Assembly: GCA_020796225.1 (NCBI GenBank)
Contig: CM036775.1
Span: 5,653,393-5,717,392, forward strand
Origin: Arion vulgaris
Taxonomy: Eukaryota; Mollusca; Gastropoda; Stylommatophora; Arionidae
Direction: 5' to 3'
DNA: 64,000 bases
The translations under genes were made by a program, and so were the position numbers. The notes under the pieces were generated by a model. It was given only the letters and a program-made list of their open reading frames with translations, had not been told where the DNA came from and made no database searches. Positions 42,798-52,999 of the stretch are shown piece by piece; positions within the stretch are counted from its first letter, which is position 1; each line of letters opens with the position of its first letter.

Positions 42798-42995
42798 AAT
42801 GCGACCGAGTGGTTACCGGGGCCCAAATGTGGGGTGTAAAGAATAGAACCACTGTTACCTGCCACGCATGTCGTAAGAGGCGACTAAGGAGGTCTGGATG
42901 AGATCGGATGCATGTATCCGCTAGGGAATGCTAACCCGAAACAAATGCTAGCAGAAAACGGATGCACCAGGCCGTAAGGCGCATAACATGGTGCA
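42798..42995 (+). mobile_element. C1 element (box-A head), truncated 3'
   Basis: CGAGTGGTTACCGGGGCCCA, AAGAATAGAACCACTGTTAC, CATGTCGTAAGAGGCGACTA. The second half departs from the other C1 copies, and no (GAA)n tail is present. Confidence 0.75.
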
Positions 42996-43275
42996 ACGCC
43001 CCTCACAATGAGGAAAGGGATAACGAATTCTACGGTTGCCAATCTGCCTCGGAGATTTAGCTATGCAGTAAGAATGTCAGAACTACTATCACGAGGGTGG
43101 CCAAAACTTACTGCGGAAGAGGTCAGCACAAACGGGGAAGCAGAAATCATAGGAATTATATCCTACAGAACTGCCCCAGTATGCAAACTTGAGAAGAAAG
43201 AGGTGGCCCACTTACACTAGCGTCCAAGACAAACTGTATGGCGTGGCTGATAATCTGAGGCAGAAAGCTGCCTTT
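42996..43275 (+). other. Open frame of unknown origin
   Basis: A 70-codon frame (43008-43220, MRKGITNSTVANLPRR...) followed by VQDKLYGVADNLRQKAAFI in another frame. It looks protein-like and may be a mobile-element scrap; I do not recognise it. Confidence 0.35.
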
Positions 43276-43276
43276 A

Positions 43277-43440
43277 TTAGAGAATCCGAAATCCCAATCT
43301 AGTGAGAACGAAGAAGAAGTCATCAATGACGTCATGAATCCATCTTCTCCGTGGTCTTCCTCTTCTCCTCTTTGCCGGGATGTCTCCTTCCATGATTGTC
43401 TTCTCCAACCTTTTGTTAAGAAGCCAAGTTAAGGTCCTTA
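43277..43440 (-). pseudogene. LINE C-terminal scrap
   Basis: Minus-strand NKRLEKTIMEGDIPAKRRRG and RPRRRWIHDVIDD, the same motif as 35521-35610. Confidence 0.82.
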
Positions 43441-43444
43441 TACG

Positions 43445-43665
43445 GGGGTCGTAGCCCGCCTGCCCAGCGTGTTCGTAGCGCGTTGAACGACGGATGACAA
43501 GCCCAATGTGAGTGCGGTTCAATTCCGCGGGCTGGCAGAAAACCACAGGTTCTCCAGATTTACGGTGTTCGTGGAACCAAACCGAAGGGTTACGATGTCC
43601 ATGGCACCGAGGCGAAGAGCTGCAAGCTCAAGTGCTTCTGAATCGGGGGAAAATATGGGGTCGTT
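43445..43665 (+). mobile_element. SINE-A, plus orientation
   Basis: CTGCCCAGCGTGTTCGTAGC head, box B GGTTCAATTCC at about 43517, CACAGGTTCTCCAGATTTAC and CTCAAGTGCTTCTGAATCGG end. The longest copy outside the duplication. Confidence 0.87.
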
Positions 43666-43784
43666 AATAGTGAAGTTTATAACAAGTTGCGCTTGTGTCC
43701 ACGTGTCTAGGCTCCAGGGTTCAAATCGTGCTTTGGAGAACAATATTATCGGCGTGAACACGCTATGAGATCAGTATAACAGTT

Positions 43785-44032
43785 TCCTAATCTTGGGGAC
43801 CTAAATTACAGGTACCTCTGAAATCATAGTAAGGCTCGCCTGAATGGCGAGGGAAACTAGTGATAAGGAAAGCAAGTTTTCACGTAAAAATCAGCCAGAG
43901 ACAAGGTACGTGGTCGTACTACCGGTTCCCTGATCCTTTACTTGGGGACCTAAATTACAGGTACCTCTGAAGTCAGAGTAAGGCTTGCCTGAATGGCGAG
44001 GGAAACTAGTGATAAGGAAACCAAGGAATCTC
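43785..44032. repeat. 147-bp direct duplication
   Basis: CTTGGGGACCTAAATTACAG with CTTGCCTGAATGGCGAGGGA, then AACTAGTGATAAGGAAA, occurs at 43794 and again at 43941. It directly precedes a SINE-F head; a related GTCCCAAAGATACCTCTGAA occurs after SINE-F at 59733, so this may be SINE-F body sequence. Confidence 0.8.
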
Positions 44033-44450
44033 TGTGGCGTAGAGGCTAGATGCTCGTCTCTCGTGTCAAAGGTACCAGGTTCACTCCCTCGTGGATCCTT
44101 CTGGATATTTTCCCAGAGATTCCTGATCTCAGTGTAGGTGAGATAGAGTTCCTAGTTCTACAGGGTGTTCAACTTAAAAGCAGCCTGTGAATGGAGTTAA
44201 TCTGGTATATATGTATGGAAATGAGAAGGTTCAGTTATGACGTAGTATAGGTCAATGTTGTGTGATGGTGTGTAATTGTAGTGCGGGAAGGGGCGATGAA
44301 CAAATGTGACGTAGGACAAGCTAGTCAGAACCGGTTTAAATAGTAAATAGACGAAATGCAATGCGTACCTGGCAAATTTCTATTTATCACTGAGGCTGCT
44401 TTTAAGTTGAACACCCTGTATCAGAGACGGACGATAAAATGTAGGTATCA
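44033..44450 (+). mobile_element. SINE-F (tRNA-derived), interrupted by a mariner MITE
   Basis: CTGTGGCGTAGAGGCTAGAT (box A) and AGGTACCAGGTTCACTCCCT (box B region), then CAGTGTAGGTGAGATAGAGT and TCCTAGTTCTA. The MITE follows at 44161-44418, and SINE-F resumes with TCAGAGACGGACGATAAAA. The uninterrupted relative is 59528-59760. Confidence 0.8.
44161..44418. mobile_element. Tc1/mariner-type MITE 2
   Basis: 258 bp with near-perfect inverted ends CAGGGTGTTCAACTTAAAAG / CTTTTAAGTTGAACACCCTG, and TA on both sides (44159-44160, 44419-44420). About 90% identical by eye to MITE 1. Confidence 0.93.
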
Positions 44451-44588
44451 TGATCAATTTAAGCATGTAAACGAACCATTGGTAGTTTAAAATCTAGAAG
44501 AGTAGACTGGAAAGCCGCTGCCTGGGCAACATTCATTAGAAAAGATTATAATTAAAACTCATACAAGAATATTTTGCACAATCCTTAA

Positions 44589-44807
44589 CCCTTTAGCTGC
44601 TAAGGACATATATATACGTTTTTCCCACTCACTTCTAAAGACGCATTAACACGTCTGTTATTATCTATAATCTGTGGGCTAAAGACGTGTTAACACGTTA
44701 TAAATTGCTACTGTCACTGATATAGGCGTACATTCACGTTTGAGACCTAGAAATAAAGAGTAGCTATATTTAGCCCAACCTTCAGAAAGTATGTAGCAGC
44801 GAAAGGG
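44589..44807. mobile_element. piggyBac-type MITE
   Basis: TTAA flanks at 44585-44588 and 44808-44811. The inverted ends CCCTTTAGCTGCTAA and TGTAGCAGCGAAAGGG differ at few positions. The interior contains further palindromic parts (AAGACGCATTAACACGTCTG, AAGACGTGTTAACACGTTAT). TTAA target sites with CCCTTT-like termini are the piggyBac signature. Confidence 0.82.
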
Positions 44808-44849
44808 TTAAAATGTAATCCGGGATATCCAGTTTGTGCACTGTCACTG

Positions 44850-44960
44850 AGATCATCCTGTGTAAGAAAGAGATCGAAGCACACATGGTTACTCACCAAA
44901 AGTGCAATGATAATGGCCCTATCAATCAATCAATCAATCAATCAATTAATCAATCAAGGA
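44850..44960 (+). mobile_element. Family D element with (CAAT)n tail
   Basis: CACTGTCACTGAGATCATCC, TGTGTAAGAAAGAGATCGAA, TGGTTACTCACCAAAAGTGC and the tail CAATCAATCAATCAATCAAT at 44925-44957. A 5'-truncated copy. Confidence 0.85.
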
Positions 44961-45014
44961 AAGCAAACATTCTTATAAAATCAGCAAGCGACGCCATATT
45001 AGGCATTAGGCTAC

Positions 45015-45255
45015 GCATGCATTCTTCTTCTTCTTCTTGCTTCGTTCTTTACGACCAATTTAATCACTCTTGTGATATGTTTGATCTTTGCCAAGAACGT
45101 GTATACGTTGCACATTGGTTTGGTAGGCCCCTAAATGCAGACTTGTACACGTTTAGGACATGTGCATCCGATTTCATCCTAACCTCCTTAGTCGCCTCAT
45201 GCATGGCAGGTAACAGTGGTTCTATTCTTTACACCCCAAATTTCCGTAACCCTCG
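45015..45255 (-). mobile_element. C1 element, reverse, with (TTC)n end
   Basis: TTCTTCTTCTTCTTGCTTCG, CGTTCTTTACGACCAATTTA, CCAAGAACGTGTATACGTTG, CTTAGTCGCCTCATGCATGG and ACACCCCAAATTTCCGTAAC. Confidence 0.88.
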
Positions 45256-45660
45256 GGCGGCATGCATTCATGGAGGGCAAAAGGGGAGGGGAGAAATAAA
45301 CATATGGTTATTACCAAGAAAATCCCAGTTATCTGCAATATGTAGTTTGTCCACATGGGCGTACACATTATATATTCGCCATAATTGATCACAAATTGTT
45401 AATTGAATTCCTTGTAATTCTACATCCTCGGGTAAGAAGTCATGTGTGTCAAGGCAGTTGTGGGGAAGGCCGTGTTTCACATAGATAGCCCGACCTCGTT
45501 CCCCAAAGGGTTCACTGGGAGTGAAATAACATTTGAAGCCTCAACACTCAATGTCTTTATCCTGCTGCAAGTTGGTTTCCTGAAACACGAAGATGTCATG
45601 AAAATGAAGATGTCATGAAGATGAAGAATCATGAAGATGATAAATATATATAATTTAATA
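45256..45660. other. Possible LINE endonuclease scrap, otherwise none
   Basis: The minus-strand frame 45268-45480 (NCLDTHDFLPEDVELQGI, INVYAHVDKLHIADNWDFLG) and the ...IFVFQETNLQQDKDIE-like reading near 45550 resemble LINE endonuclease segments. There is no clear catalytic motif. Confidence 0.45.
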
Positions 45661-45668
45661 TCCCATAC

Positions 45669-45806
45669 CAGTGGCGGCTCGTCATTGCATGGGCCGGCCC
45701 CACCAAAAATAAAGTAAGTGTATTTATTATTTTAACATTAAAATATATCCAACCGAAAACATGATTTACCGAAAATATCTTCTCCCCACCAACAAATATG
45801 CCACTG
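45669..45806. mobile_element. hAT-type MITE 3
   Basis: CAGTGGCGGCTCGTCATTGC start, GGGCCGGCCCCACCAAAAAT, and an end ATATGCCACTG. No clear target duplication and the right end is degenerate. Confidence 0.8.
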
Positions 45807-46098
45807 TCAACTGAAAAAAAATTAAGCATGAATTGTTACGAGAATAGAGATGAGATGGTATGATAAGATTATAGAACTCAGACATAAGCATAAAGGGAAT
45901 TAATCTAAGGAAGAGACTTGGCGATGGATAGCTATGAGAAGATGATCTTCAAGACAGCATTTTGGACCACAAAAATGATAGAGGCCAGCATACTCAGAAA
46001 GCATCAGATAATAATTAATCAATGAACATGGAAAGAAATTGAGGATAAGAATAGAGAGGACGAAGCTTAGCATGGAGAGTTGTTGTTTGTCTGTTTTC
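45807..46098. other. No gene seen
   Basis: Purine-rich sequence with no recognisable features. Possibly the decayed interior of an element. Confidence 0.4.
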
Positions 46099-46099
46099 G

Positions 46100-46345
46100 A
46101 TCAGAAGCTTGAGCTTTTCAGACCAATTTAATCACTGTGCATGGATTGAACCTTCGACATTCAAGTTGAATTGGTTGTAGGCTTCAAAGTAACTGACACG
46201 TGATAGTTGAGGAAGATCTGATTCAGGCCTTTCTTTCGCCTCATGCACTGGTGGTAACAGTTGGAATCTTTTTTCCACCCCACACACTAGAGGGATAGTC
46301 ACCGCGAGTCACAACCTGACGAACACGCTGGGAGACGGGCTGAAG
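46100..46345 (-). mobile_element. C1 element (reverse) abutting a SINE-A scrap
   Basis: GACCAATTTAATCACTGTGC, CGCCTCATGCACTGGTGGTA and TTTTTTCCACCCCACACACT are the reverse of C1. The last 50 bases (ACGAACACGCTGGGAGACGG) are a SINE-A head in reverse. Confidence 0.7.
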
Positions 46346-46594
46346 AAGTGTTAAAGACTGGCTCCATTGAGGTTGGCAGGAAGAAGAAGAAGAAGAATAT
46401 TCCCATGTGACATTTTTATTCATTTGTCTTTGGATTAGAAATATTCTTGTAATTCTTAAACGGTAGGTGTACAAGAATGGGAAGGCGCTGTTTCCGAGGA
46501 GCAAAATTGCCCAATGTTTTCCTAGGTAATCTGGATTGAAGGTGTCAACCTTTGTTTAGATTGACCTGGAATCCACTGTGAGTATTTAGCACGG

Positions 46595-47075
46595 TGTGTG
46601 TCTAACACGATATTATGTGCAACATACACAACGCTATACGACCACTGTTGAATCAGTAAAGAGATACATCCAAGTACTGAGACTAATGTTAAACACTGCT
46701 GTCATTAAAGAGATATCGCTAAAAACCAAGCAAATTATAAGAACGATTTTCGATAAACTATGTTACAGTGTCAAACATTCCAAAAAGCAGATAATGAACG
46801 GAAAATTATAACGTTACGAGATGAGGTCTCTTAGAAGAGCTGCGGTGTGACAAAAGACAAAATTAGAAACTGAAGAAATCAAGATGATGAAACCAGTCAT
46901 GAATTCATAAAGAACAACATATTAAATGGTTTAGACACTGACAAGAATGCCTGGTATCGTCATCGAGAGAGGAACTAAACAATATAATGAGTACAGAGAA
47001 GAGGAAGACCAGTAAAAGATGGAATTTGAGATTCGCTGAATGCTGTTTGAGCCAGGTTTGACACTGTAACTTAGT
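46595..47075 (+). pseudogene. LINE RT thumb and C-terminus
   Basis: MRSLRRAAVVT, FIKNNILNGLDTDKN and YNEYREEEDQ-like readings parallel the reverse LINE at 41205-41660. Upstream the 71-codon frame 46596-46811 belongs to the preceding thumb region. Many stops. Confidence 0.7.
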
Positions 47076-47099
47076 GTGGCCTAGAAAATCGTTCTATGG

Positions 47100-48095
47100 A
47101 GATTTGCGTTAGTTGATTTAACAAAGTGGTAACATGCAAATTGGTAGTGGCAACGATTGGATTTGTATGATCTGTTATTCTGATTCCAGTACTAATGGTT
47201 TTATGCTCTTCTGGTTTTTTCTGGTATGTACATTGCTGAATTTCTGCTACTCACCGATGAACTAATCTGGGGAATCTCTTTTCTGCATCTCTTGACCGCA
47301 ATCGAAAATTACCTTCCAGCCTCACCTCAGTATCGGTCCTGCAAGTTTTTGTTTTTATGATCTCACGAAATTCTGTGACTATTATTGTAAGCGTCTTGCT
47401 GCGTCGGTGCCATGACATGTAATCTTGTCGAAGAACATATGAAATCTGCTGGTGCATCTTGAGCTTTTATCTTCGCATTTTCATCCCACGGTTGAACCCA
47501 AAAGATATGTACCATGTAGTTCAACTAAGCTGCGAAATGCGCTTGCAGTGTGAGAAAGAATGTCTTGCATATTGACCTGGCCATAATGTGATGTGTAGTA
47601 AACAGAAGAGAGAATATCCCTGCTAAATTAATATGTTTTTATTTGTCTTTGGTAAATTCTTTATTTGAAATGTATTGCAGACTAATGCTATTCCTGTTTC
47701 TGGACAATCCCATTATGTTTTCCTGTCTCTGTGAAGGTGTCTGTTTGATGATACTACACTGTAGCTATGTGTGAGGTGATGTGTACAATCCCATTGTATT
47801 GCAGTCCATACAAAGCAACACAGGTCCTAGAGTTTATGCTGCTCAAGTCTTTGACATGTTAACACCAGTCTTGTTAGTTCCATATATCGTACAAAGTCTT
47901 TTATTAGAACACTCAACTTGTTACTTGTACAACTGCAACTTAGCAGATACACTAAGGAAAATTTACGCAGAAGGTCCTTAGATAGATGCCATAGGTTGTA
48001 TCTATAAGACAAATGCACATAAGTATTATGTCTATGTACTGTCAGTCTTCATGACAACTATTAAGAGACACCAAGGCCTTTCTCTTCGAAGAGTC
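47100..48095. other. No gene; possible decayed array
   Basis: A minus-strand frame (47251-47457) of LINE-like composition, otherwise unrecognised. From about 47750 GTCTTTGACATG- and AGGTCCTTAG-like phrases look like decayed units of the 64-bp array that follows. Confidence 0.4.
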
Positions 48096-48099
48096 TCAC

Positions 48100-49110
48100 A
48101 TAGAATGCCAACACAACAGGTCTTGTTATGTTTCTCTGTTTCTGTCATTTTCCTGTATACTAGGTCTTTTATGGTTCGTTGTAAGTCTTTCTGACATGAA
48201 TGCATCCAGTCTTGTTAGTCTTTGTCCAACGATGCTACTTGTTAGTTGATACTTATCCTGTCGAAGTTTTCCTTAGATGCACTAATGTCTTGTTATGTTC
48301 TACTTGTCTACTGTGTAAGGTCTTTTCTGGTCTATGAATGACACACTCAATGTCTTGTTATATTTATTGTCTCTGTCAAGTCTTTCCTGATCTATGAATG
48401 CCAATCTCAGGTCTTTATTTCTCTTCTGTCTCTGTAAAAGGTCTTTTTCTGTCTTAAGCCACTATCAGGTCTTTTATGTTCTCATTATGTATCATAACGT
48501 CATGAAGCCACATCTGTCTTATTCCTGAGTCTTATGAATGCAACTCAGTCTTGTTATGTTCTATTGTCTCTGTGAATCTTTTTATTATGAATGCTCACAA
48601 CTCACAGGCTCTTATAATGTTCTCTTGTTCTGCAGGTTTTTCCTGATGAAGACCTACAGTTGTTATGTTCTACTGTCTCTGCTCGAAGTCTTTTCCTGAG
48701 TCTATGAATGCCACACTACAGGTCTTGTTATGTTCCTTGTTCTGTCGAAGGTATTTTCTGATCTATGAATGCCACACTACAGGTCTTGTTAGTGTTCTTT
48801 GTCTTGTCGAAGGTCTTTTCCTGATCTATGAATGCCACACTACAGGTCTTGTTATGTTCTCTTGTCTCTGTCGAAGGTCTTTTCCTGATCTATGAATGCC
48901 ACACTACAGGTCTTGTTATGTTCTCTTGTCTCTGTCGAAGGTCTTTTTCTGATCTATGAATGCCACACTACAGGTCTTGTTATGTTCTCTTGTCTCTGTC
49001 GAAAGTCTTTCCTGTCTATGAATGCCACACTACAGGTCTTGTATGTTCTGTTGTCTCTGTCGAAGTCTTTTCCTGGTCTATGAATGCACACTACAGTCTT
49101 TTATGTTCTA
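48100..49110. repeat. 64-bp minisatellite with decay gradient, about 16 units
   Basis: Units TCTATGAATGCCACACTACA, GGTCTTGTTATGTTCTCTTG and TCTCTGTCGAAGGTCTTTTC plus CTGA. Units at 48730-49020 are nearly identical; units get progressively degraded towards both ends. Confidence 0.9.
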
Positions 49111-49439
49111 TTAATCTCTTCAAGAGTCCTTAAAATCTGGTCTTTAGAATACCACTCATGTCTTGTTTTTCTAATTTTAACTGCAAAAATTCTTTTTGAT
49201 TATGAATGCAGTCACTACAGACGTCGATTATGTTCTGCTCTGTCGAGGTTCTGCCTGGTCTATAGGCGCCTAGTCAGGCGCTGATGTTCATTGCCGCCGA
49301 GGTTTCCGGCCTATGATGCTACCGGCTTGAGTGTTAACTTGCCAAATTCCGCCCATAGTGTTTGTTCCTGAATACCTCGATGTGATTGTTTTTAAACTGC
49401 CTATACGAGCTATTTTATCTGATGTACAACGATGATACC

Positions 49440-49590
49440 CGCCGAGTGGTTACCGGGGCCGAGTGGTTACCGGGCGCCGAGTGGTTACCGGGGCGCCTGA
49501 GTGGTTACCGGGCGCCGAGTGGTTACCGTGGCGCCCTAGTGGTTACCGGGGCGCCTGAGTGGTTACCGGGCGCCCGAGTGGTTACCAGGG
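49440..49590. repeat. ~19-bp minisatellite of a SINE box-A head, 8 units
   Basis: GAGTGGTTACCGGGGCGCC units; the last grades into an intact C1 element. GCCGAGTGGTTA resembles the box A of tRNA-Leu/Ser. Confidence 0.93.
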
Positions 49591-49822
49591 CCCACATTCG
49601 GGGTGGAAAGAATAGAACCACTGTTACCTGCCACGCATGTCGTAGAAGCGACTAAGGAGGTTTGGCTGAAATCGGATGCATGTGTCCTAAACGTTAGAAC
49701 TCTATGCGTTTAGGGACCTACAAACCAATGTGCAACGTATACACGTTCTTGGCAAAGATCAAACATATCAGAAAGAGTGATTAAAATTGGTCGTAAAGAA
49801 CGAACGCAAAGAAGAAGAAGAT
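49560..49822 (+). mobile_element. C1 element, full length, (GAA)n tail
   Basis: GAGTGGTTACCAGGGCCCAC, AATAGAACCACTGTTACCTG, TTTAGGGACCTACAAACCAA, CGTATACACGTTCTTGGCAA, GATTAAAATTGGTCGTAAAG and AACGCAAAGAAGAAGAAG. About 250 bp. Confidence 0.9.
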
Positions 49823-50229
49823 CAACTACAACAATCTACTACAGTTTTACCCTTCTAACTTTAATTTTAGTAAATTCCTTAATTAGGAATGTGTAGTCTA
49901 TAGTGGCAGACAGTGTGGATTTAATAGAAATTAATGACATATTTCTTAAGTTTTGTTTGACTTATTGAATTTCTTTAGTAGTGCTTTATTTATTTTTATT
50001 TGGAAATACTTCTTTCCTCACTAGCTACAGAGACAGAAACCGAAATCAAAGGGTACCGAAAGCGCTTAGGCAGAGGCGTGTGATAAATCATAAATCGTAT
50101 ACATCGATATCGGAACAACACAGACCAATATAGAAAAGCGTTGCGTAACGAGTTTTAATTATTGAATGGCTCAAATTGTATTTGATTTCGCTGGTTTTGC
50201 CGCCCCCTTACGGTTCAACCTGATGCGGC

Positions 50230-50410
50230 CGTCTCTAAGTATCATAGAATGGCACGGCACTGAAATGGAGCGATATCATCTGGAACAGCCTTACGAATAT
50301 GAATAAAAGATTACAAAGTGCTTTAGAACAAGAACACCCTACACTACACTACACTCCCCACAACATTTCTATAAAGAAGTAAATGATGGAAGAAGAAGAA
50401 GAAGATATCT
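50230..50410 (+). pseudogene. LINE 3' end with (GAA)n tail
   Basis: CAGCCTTACGAATATGAATA, TTACAAAGTGCTTTAGAACA and ATTTCTATAAAGAAGTAAAT, then GGAAGAAGAAGAAGAAG. The same 3' end is seen in reverse at 41205-41330 attached to a LINE C-terminus, proving that a LINE of this genome has a (GAA)n tail. Confidence 0.8.
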
Positions 50411-50478
50411 GTTAGGTCTGAGAAAAATAATGAACGTAAAATGGAATAAATTCAGGAGAAGTGATGCACTCAGAGAAA

Positions 50479-51990
50479 TGTCTGATCAACCACTAGTAAC
50501 AACTGTTATAAGAAGGAGAAGATAGAGAGATGTTGGGCATACATTGAGAAGAAATGTCTGGTCAATCACTAGTAACAACTGTTATAAGAAGGAGATGATG
50601 GAGATATGTTGGGCATACCTTGAGAAGAAATGTCTAGTCAATCACTAGTGACAACTGTTATAAGAAGGAGAAGATGGAGATATGTTGGGCATACCTTGAG
50701 AAGAAATGTCTAGTCAATCACTAGTAACAACTGTTATAAGAAGGAGATGATGGAGATATGTTGGGCATACCTTGAGAAGAAATGTCTAGTCAACCACTAG
50801 TAACAACTGTTATAAGAAGGAGAAGATGGAGAGATGTTGGGCATACTCTGAGAAGAAATGTCTGGTCAACTACTAGTGACAACTGTTATAAGAAGGAGAA
50901 GATATAGATATGTTAGGCATACCTTGAGAAGAAATGTCTGGTCAACCATTAGTAACAACTGTTATAAGAAGGAGATGATGGAGATATGTTGGGCGTACCT
51001 TGAGAAGAAATATCCGGTCAACCACTAGTAACAACTGTTATAAGAAGGAGAAGATAGAGATATGTTGGGCATACATTGAGAAGAAATGTCTGGTCAACCA
51101 TTAGTAACAACTGTTATAAGAAGGAGAAGATAGAGATATGTTAGGCATACTCTGAGAAGAAATGTCTGGTCAACCACTAGTAACAACTGTTATAAGAAGG
51201 AGAAGATGGAGATATGTTGGGCGTACCTTGAGAAATGTCTGGTCAACCATTAGTAACAACTGTTATAAGAAGGAGAAGATAGAGATATGTTAGGCATACC
51301 TTGAGAAGAAATATCCGGTCAACCACTAGTAACAACTGTTATAAGAAGGAGAAGATAGAGATATGTTGGACATACTTTGAGAAGAAATGTCTGGTCAACC
51401 ACTAGTAGCAACTGTTGTAAGAAGGAGAAGATAGAGATATGTTAGGCATACCTTGAGAAGAAATGTCTGGTCAACCACTAGTAACAACTGTTATAAGAAG
51501 GAGAAGATAGAGATATGTTAGGCATACCTTGAGAAGAAATGTCTAGTCAATCACTAGTAACAACTGTTATAAGAAGGAGAAGATAGAGATATGTTAGGCA
51601 TACCTTGAGAAGAAATGTCTGGTCAACCACTAGTAACAACTGTTATAAGAAGGAGAAGATAGAGATATGTTAGGCATACCTTGAGAAGAAATGTCTGGTC
51701 AACCACTAGTAACAACTGTTATAAGAAGGAGAAGATAGAGATATGTTAGGCATACCTTGAGAAGAAATGTCTGGTCAACCACTAGTAACAACTGTTATAA
51801 GAAGGAGAAGATAGAGATATGTTAGGCATACCTTGAGAAGAAATGTCTGGTCAACCACTAGTAACAACTGTTATAAGAAGGAGAAGATGGAGATATGTTG
51901 GGCATACTTTGAGAAGAAATGTCTGGTCAACCACTAGTAACAACTGTTATAAGAAGGAGAAGATGGAGATATGTTGGGCATACTTTGAGA
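50479..51990. repeat. 76-bp minisatellite from LINE C-terminal codons, about 20 units
   Basis: Units GTCTGGTCAACCACTAGTAA, CAACTGTTATAAGAAGGAGA, AGATAGAGATATGTTAGGCA and TACCTTGAGAAGAAAT correspond to the LINE segment MSGQPLVTTVIRKRRWRYVG (57600-57660). 76 is not a multiple of three. Local variants such as TCCGGTC and GGAGATG recur periodically, implying block amplification. Confidence 0.95.
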
Positions 51991-52004
51991 AAAAATAATC
52001 AAAG

Positions 52005-52410
52005 AAAACTTCTTCGAACTCTCCAAAATCGACCACTCGTTGTGATCTGTATGTAATCTGAGCCTAAGAGCGATTGCACGTTGTGTCAGCTCATAGTTTA
52101 TATGTACGGTTCCAACTTCACTGCAACAGGTCACCCCATAATTGCTCCGTTTCTGTGCTAACGAAAATCACACGAAATGCTAACAACTGTCTCCTGTGTG
52201 AACTAATTCCAGAATGAAACAGCTGTACCGCCACAAAAATAGTGCTAGTCATGCGCCTACAAGTAAGCCAGCACATCCTATTTCTGCTACGCTTTTTATT
52301 TACTAGAACAGTTTGCCTAGGCCCCTACCTCAGTCCCTCTTACGACACGTCTTGTAGATCGCAGTGGTACTATTACTTGCTCCCATGCGAGCCCGTATCA
52401 CATGGACAGG
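52005..52410 (-). mobile_element. C2 element, reverse, itself interrupted
   Basis: CTTCTTCGAACTCTCCAAAA start and TGTGATCTGTATGTAATCTG, then about 145 bp of foreign sequence (52100-52245), then TGCGCCTACAAGTAAGCCAG and GGCCCCTACCTCAGTCCCTC. Confidence 0.8.
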
Positions 52411-52515
52411 TCAAATAATACCATAGCAGAAATTGAAGTGGGAGGCGAAGGGTTCAAGAAAGAGAAGACGCCTTAGGGAAAACCTGAACCCAAATTCACT
52501 GAGAGAGGCAAGAAA

Positions 52516-52755
52516 TATCGGGGCTCTGTGGCTAAGTGGTTAAGCCCTTTGACTTGTGAGTCGAAGGTCGTGGGTTCGAATCCGGACCGCGACGTTCTGT
52601 TCACAAGTGCAGTTTTTTCCAGAGAGCCCTAGCATTGTTGCTGGAGCTACTGAGTTCGTGCTTTGTGCAATACTCTCGGCAGGTGACATGCCATTGCCAC
52701 GGATAGGGACCGTGTCAGATGGGGTAAAACCCGGTGCAATGAAGCACGGCCATCG
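52516..52755 (+). mobile_element. SINE-B, reference copy with box A and box B
   Basis: GGGGCTCTGTGGCTAAGTGG (box A) and GGTCGTGGGTTCGAATCCGG (box B GGTTCGAATCC at 52570-52580), 36 bases apart as in a tRNA. The body is CAGAGAGCCCTAGCATTGTT, GAGTTCGTGCTTTGTGCAAT and the end GGGGTAAAACCCGGTGCAAT. The tRNA cloverleaf no longer pairs, so it is a SINE and not a tRNA gene. Confidence 0.92.
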
Positions 52756-52999
52756 TAAATAAGAGAAGGCCGTGAATGAAGTCAATCCTTCGGCTTTAAA
52801 AACAATTCCACGGAAGAGATTGAGCGAGTTGCTCAGGACAGAGCAGTATGGAGAAATTACTTGCAGTCCCCAGAACGAGAGGAAAATATATATCCATTTA
52901 TTGAGTCTGTTATAGATTTTCCAGATTCCCTTTTAAGTGATAAAAACAAACCTGTGTATAACGTCATGATTATTTTCTCTTTATCTGCTCATGTGACAG

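Larger units (their letters stand above)
50411..52905 (+). pseudogene. LINE 3' end holding a 76-bp array and two SINE-type insertions
   Basis: Left: RKIMNVKWNKFRRSDAL-like frame and MSDQPLVTTVIRRRR, then the array to 51985. After a reverse C2 element (52005-52410) the LINE resumes (GAAGTGGGAGGCGAAGGGTT, GAGAGAGGCAAGAAATATC), is interrupted by SINE-B at 52516-52750, and ends with GAAGAGATTGAGCGAGTTGC at 52810-52900. The uninterrupted order is seen at 57415-57900. Confidence 0.85.

Noticed and set aside
43008..43220. 70-codon frame as a host gene
   Set aside because: No domain, no splice context, and it is wedged between a C1 element and a LINE scrap; left as unknown.
52516..52592. Possible functional tRNA gene
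   Set aside because: Boxes A and B are present but acceptor and T stems do not pair, and the same sequence with a longer body recurs as SINE-B.
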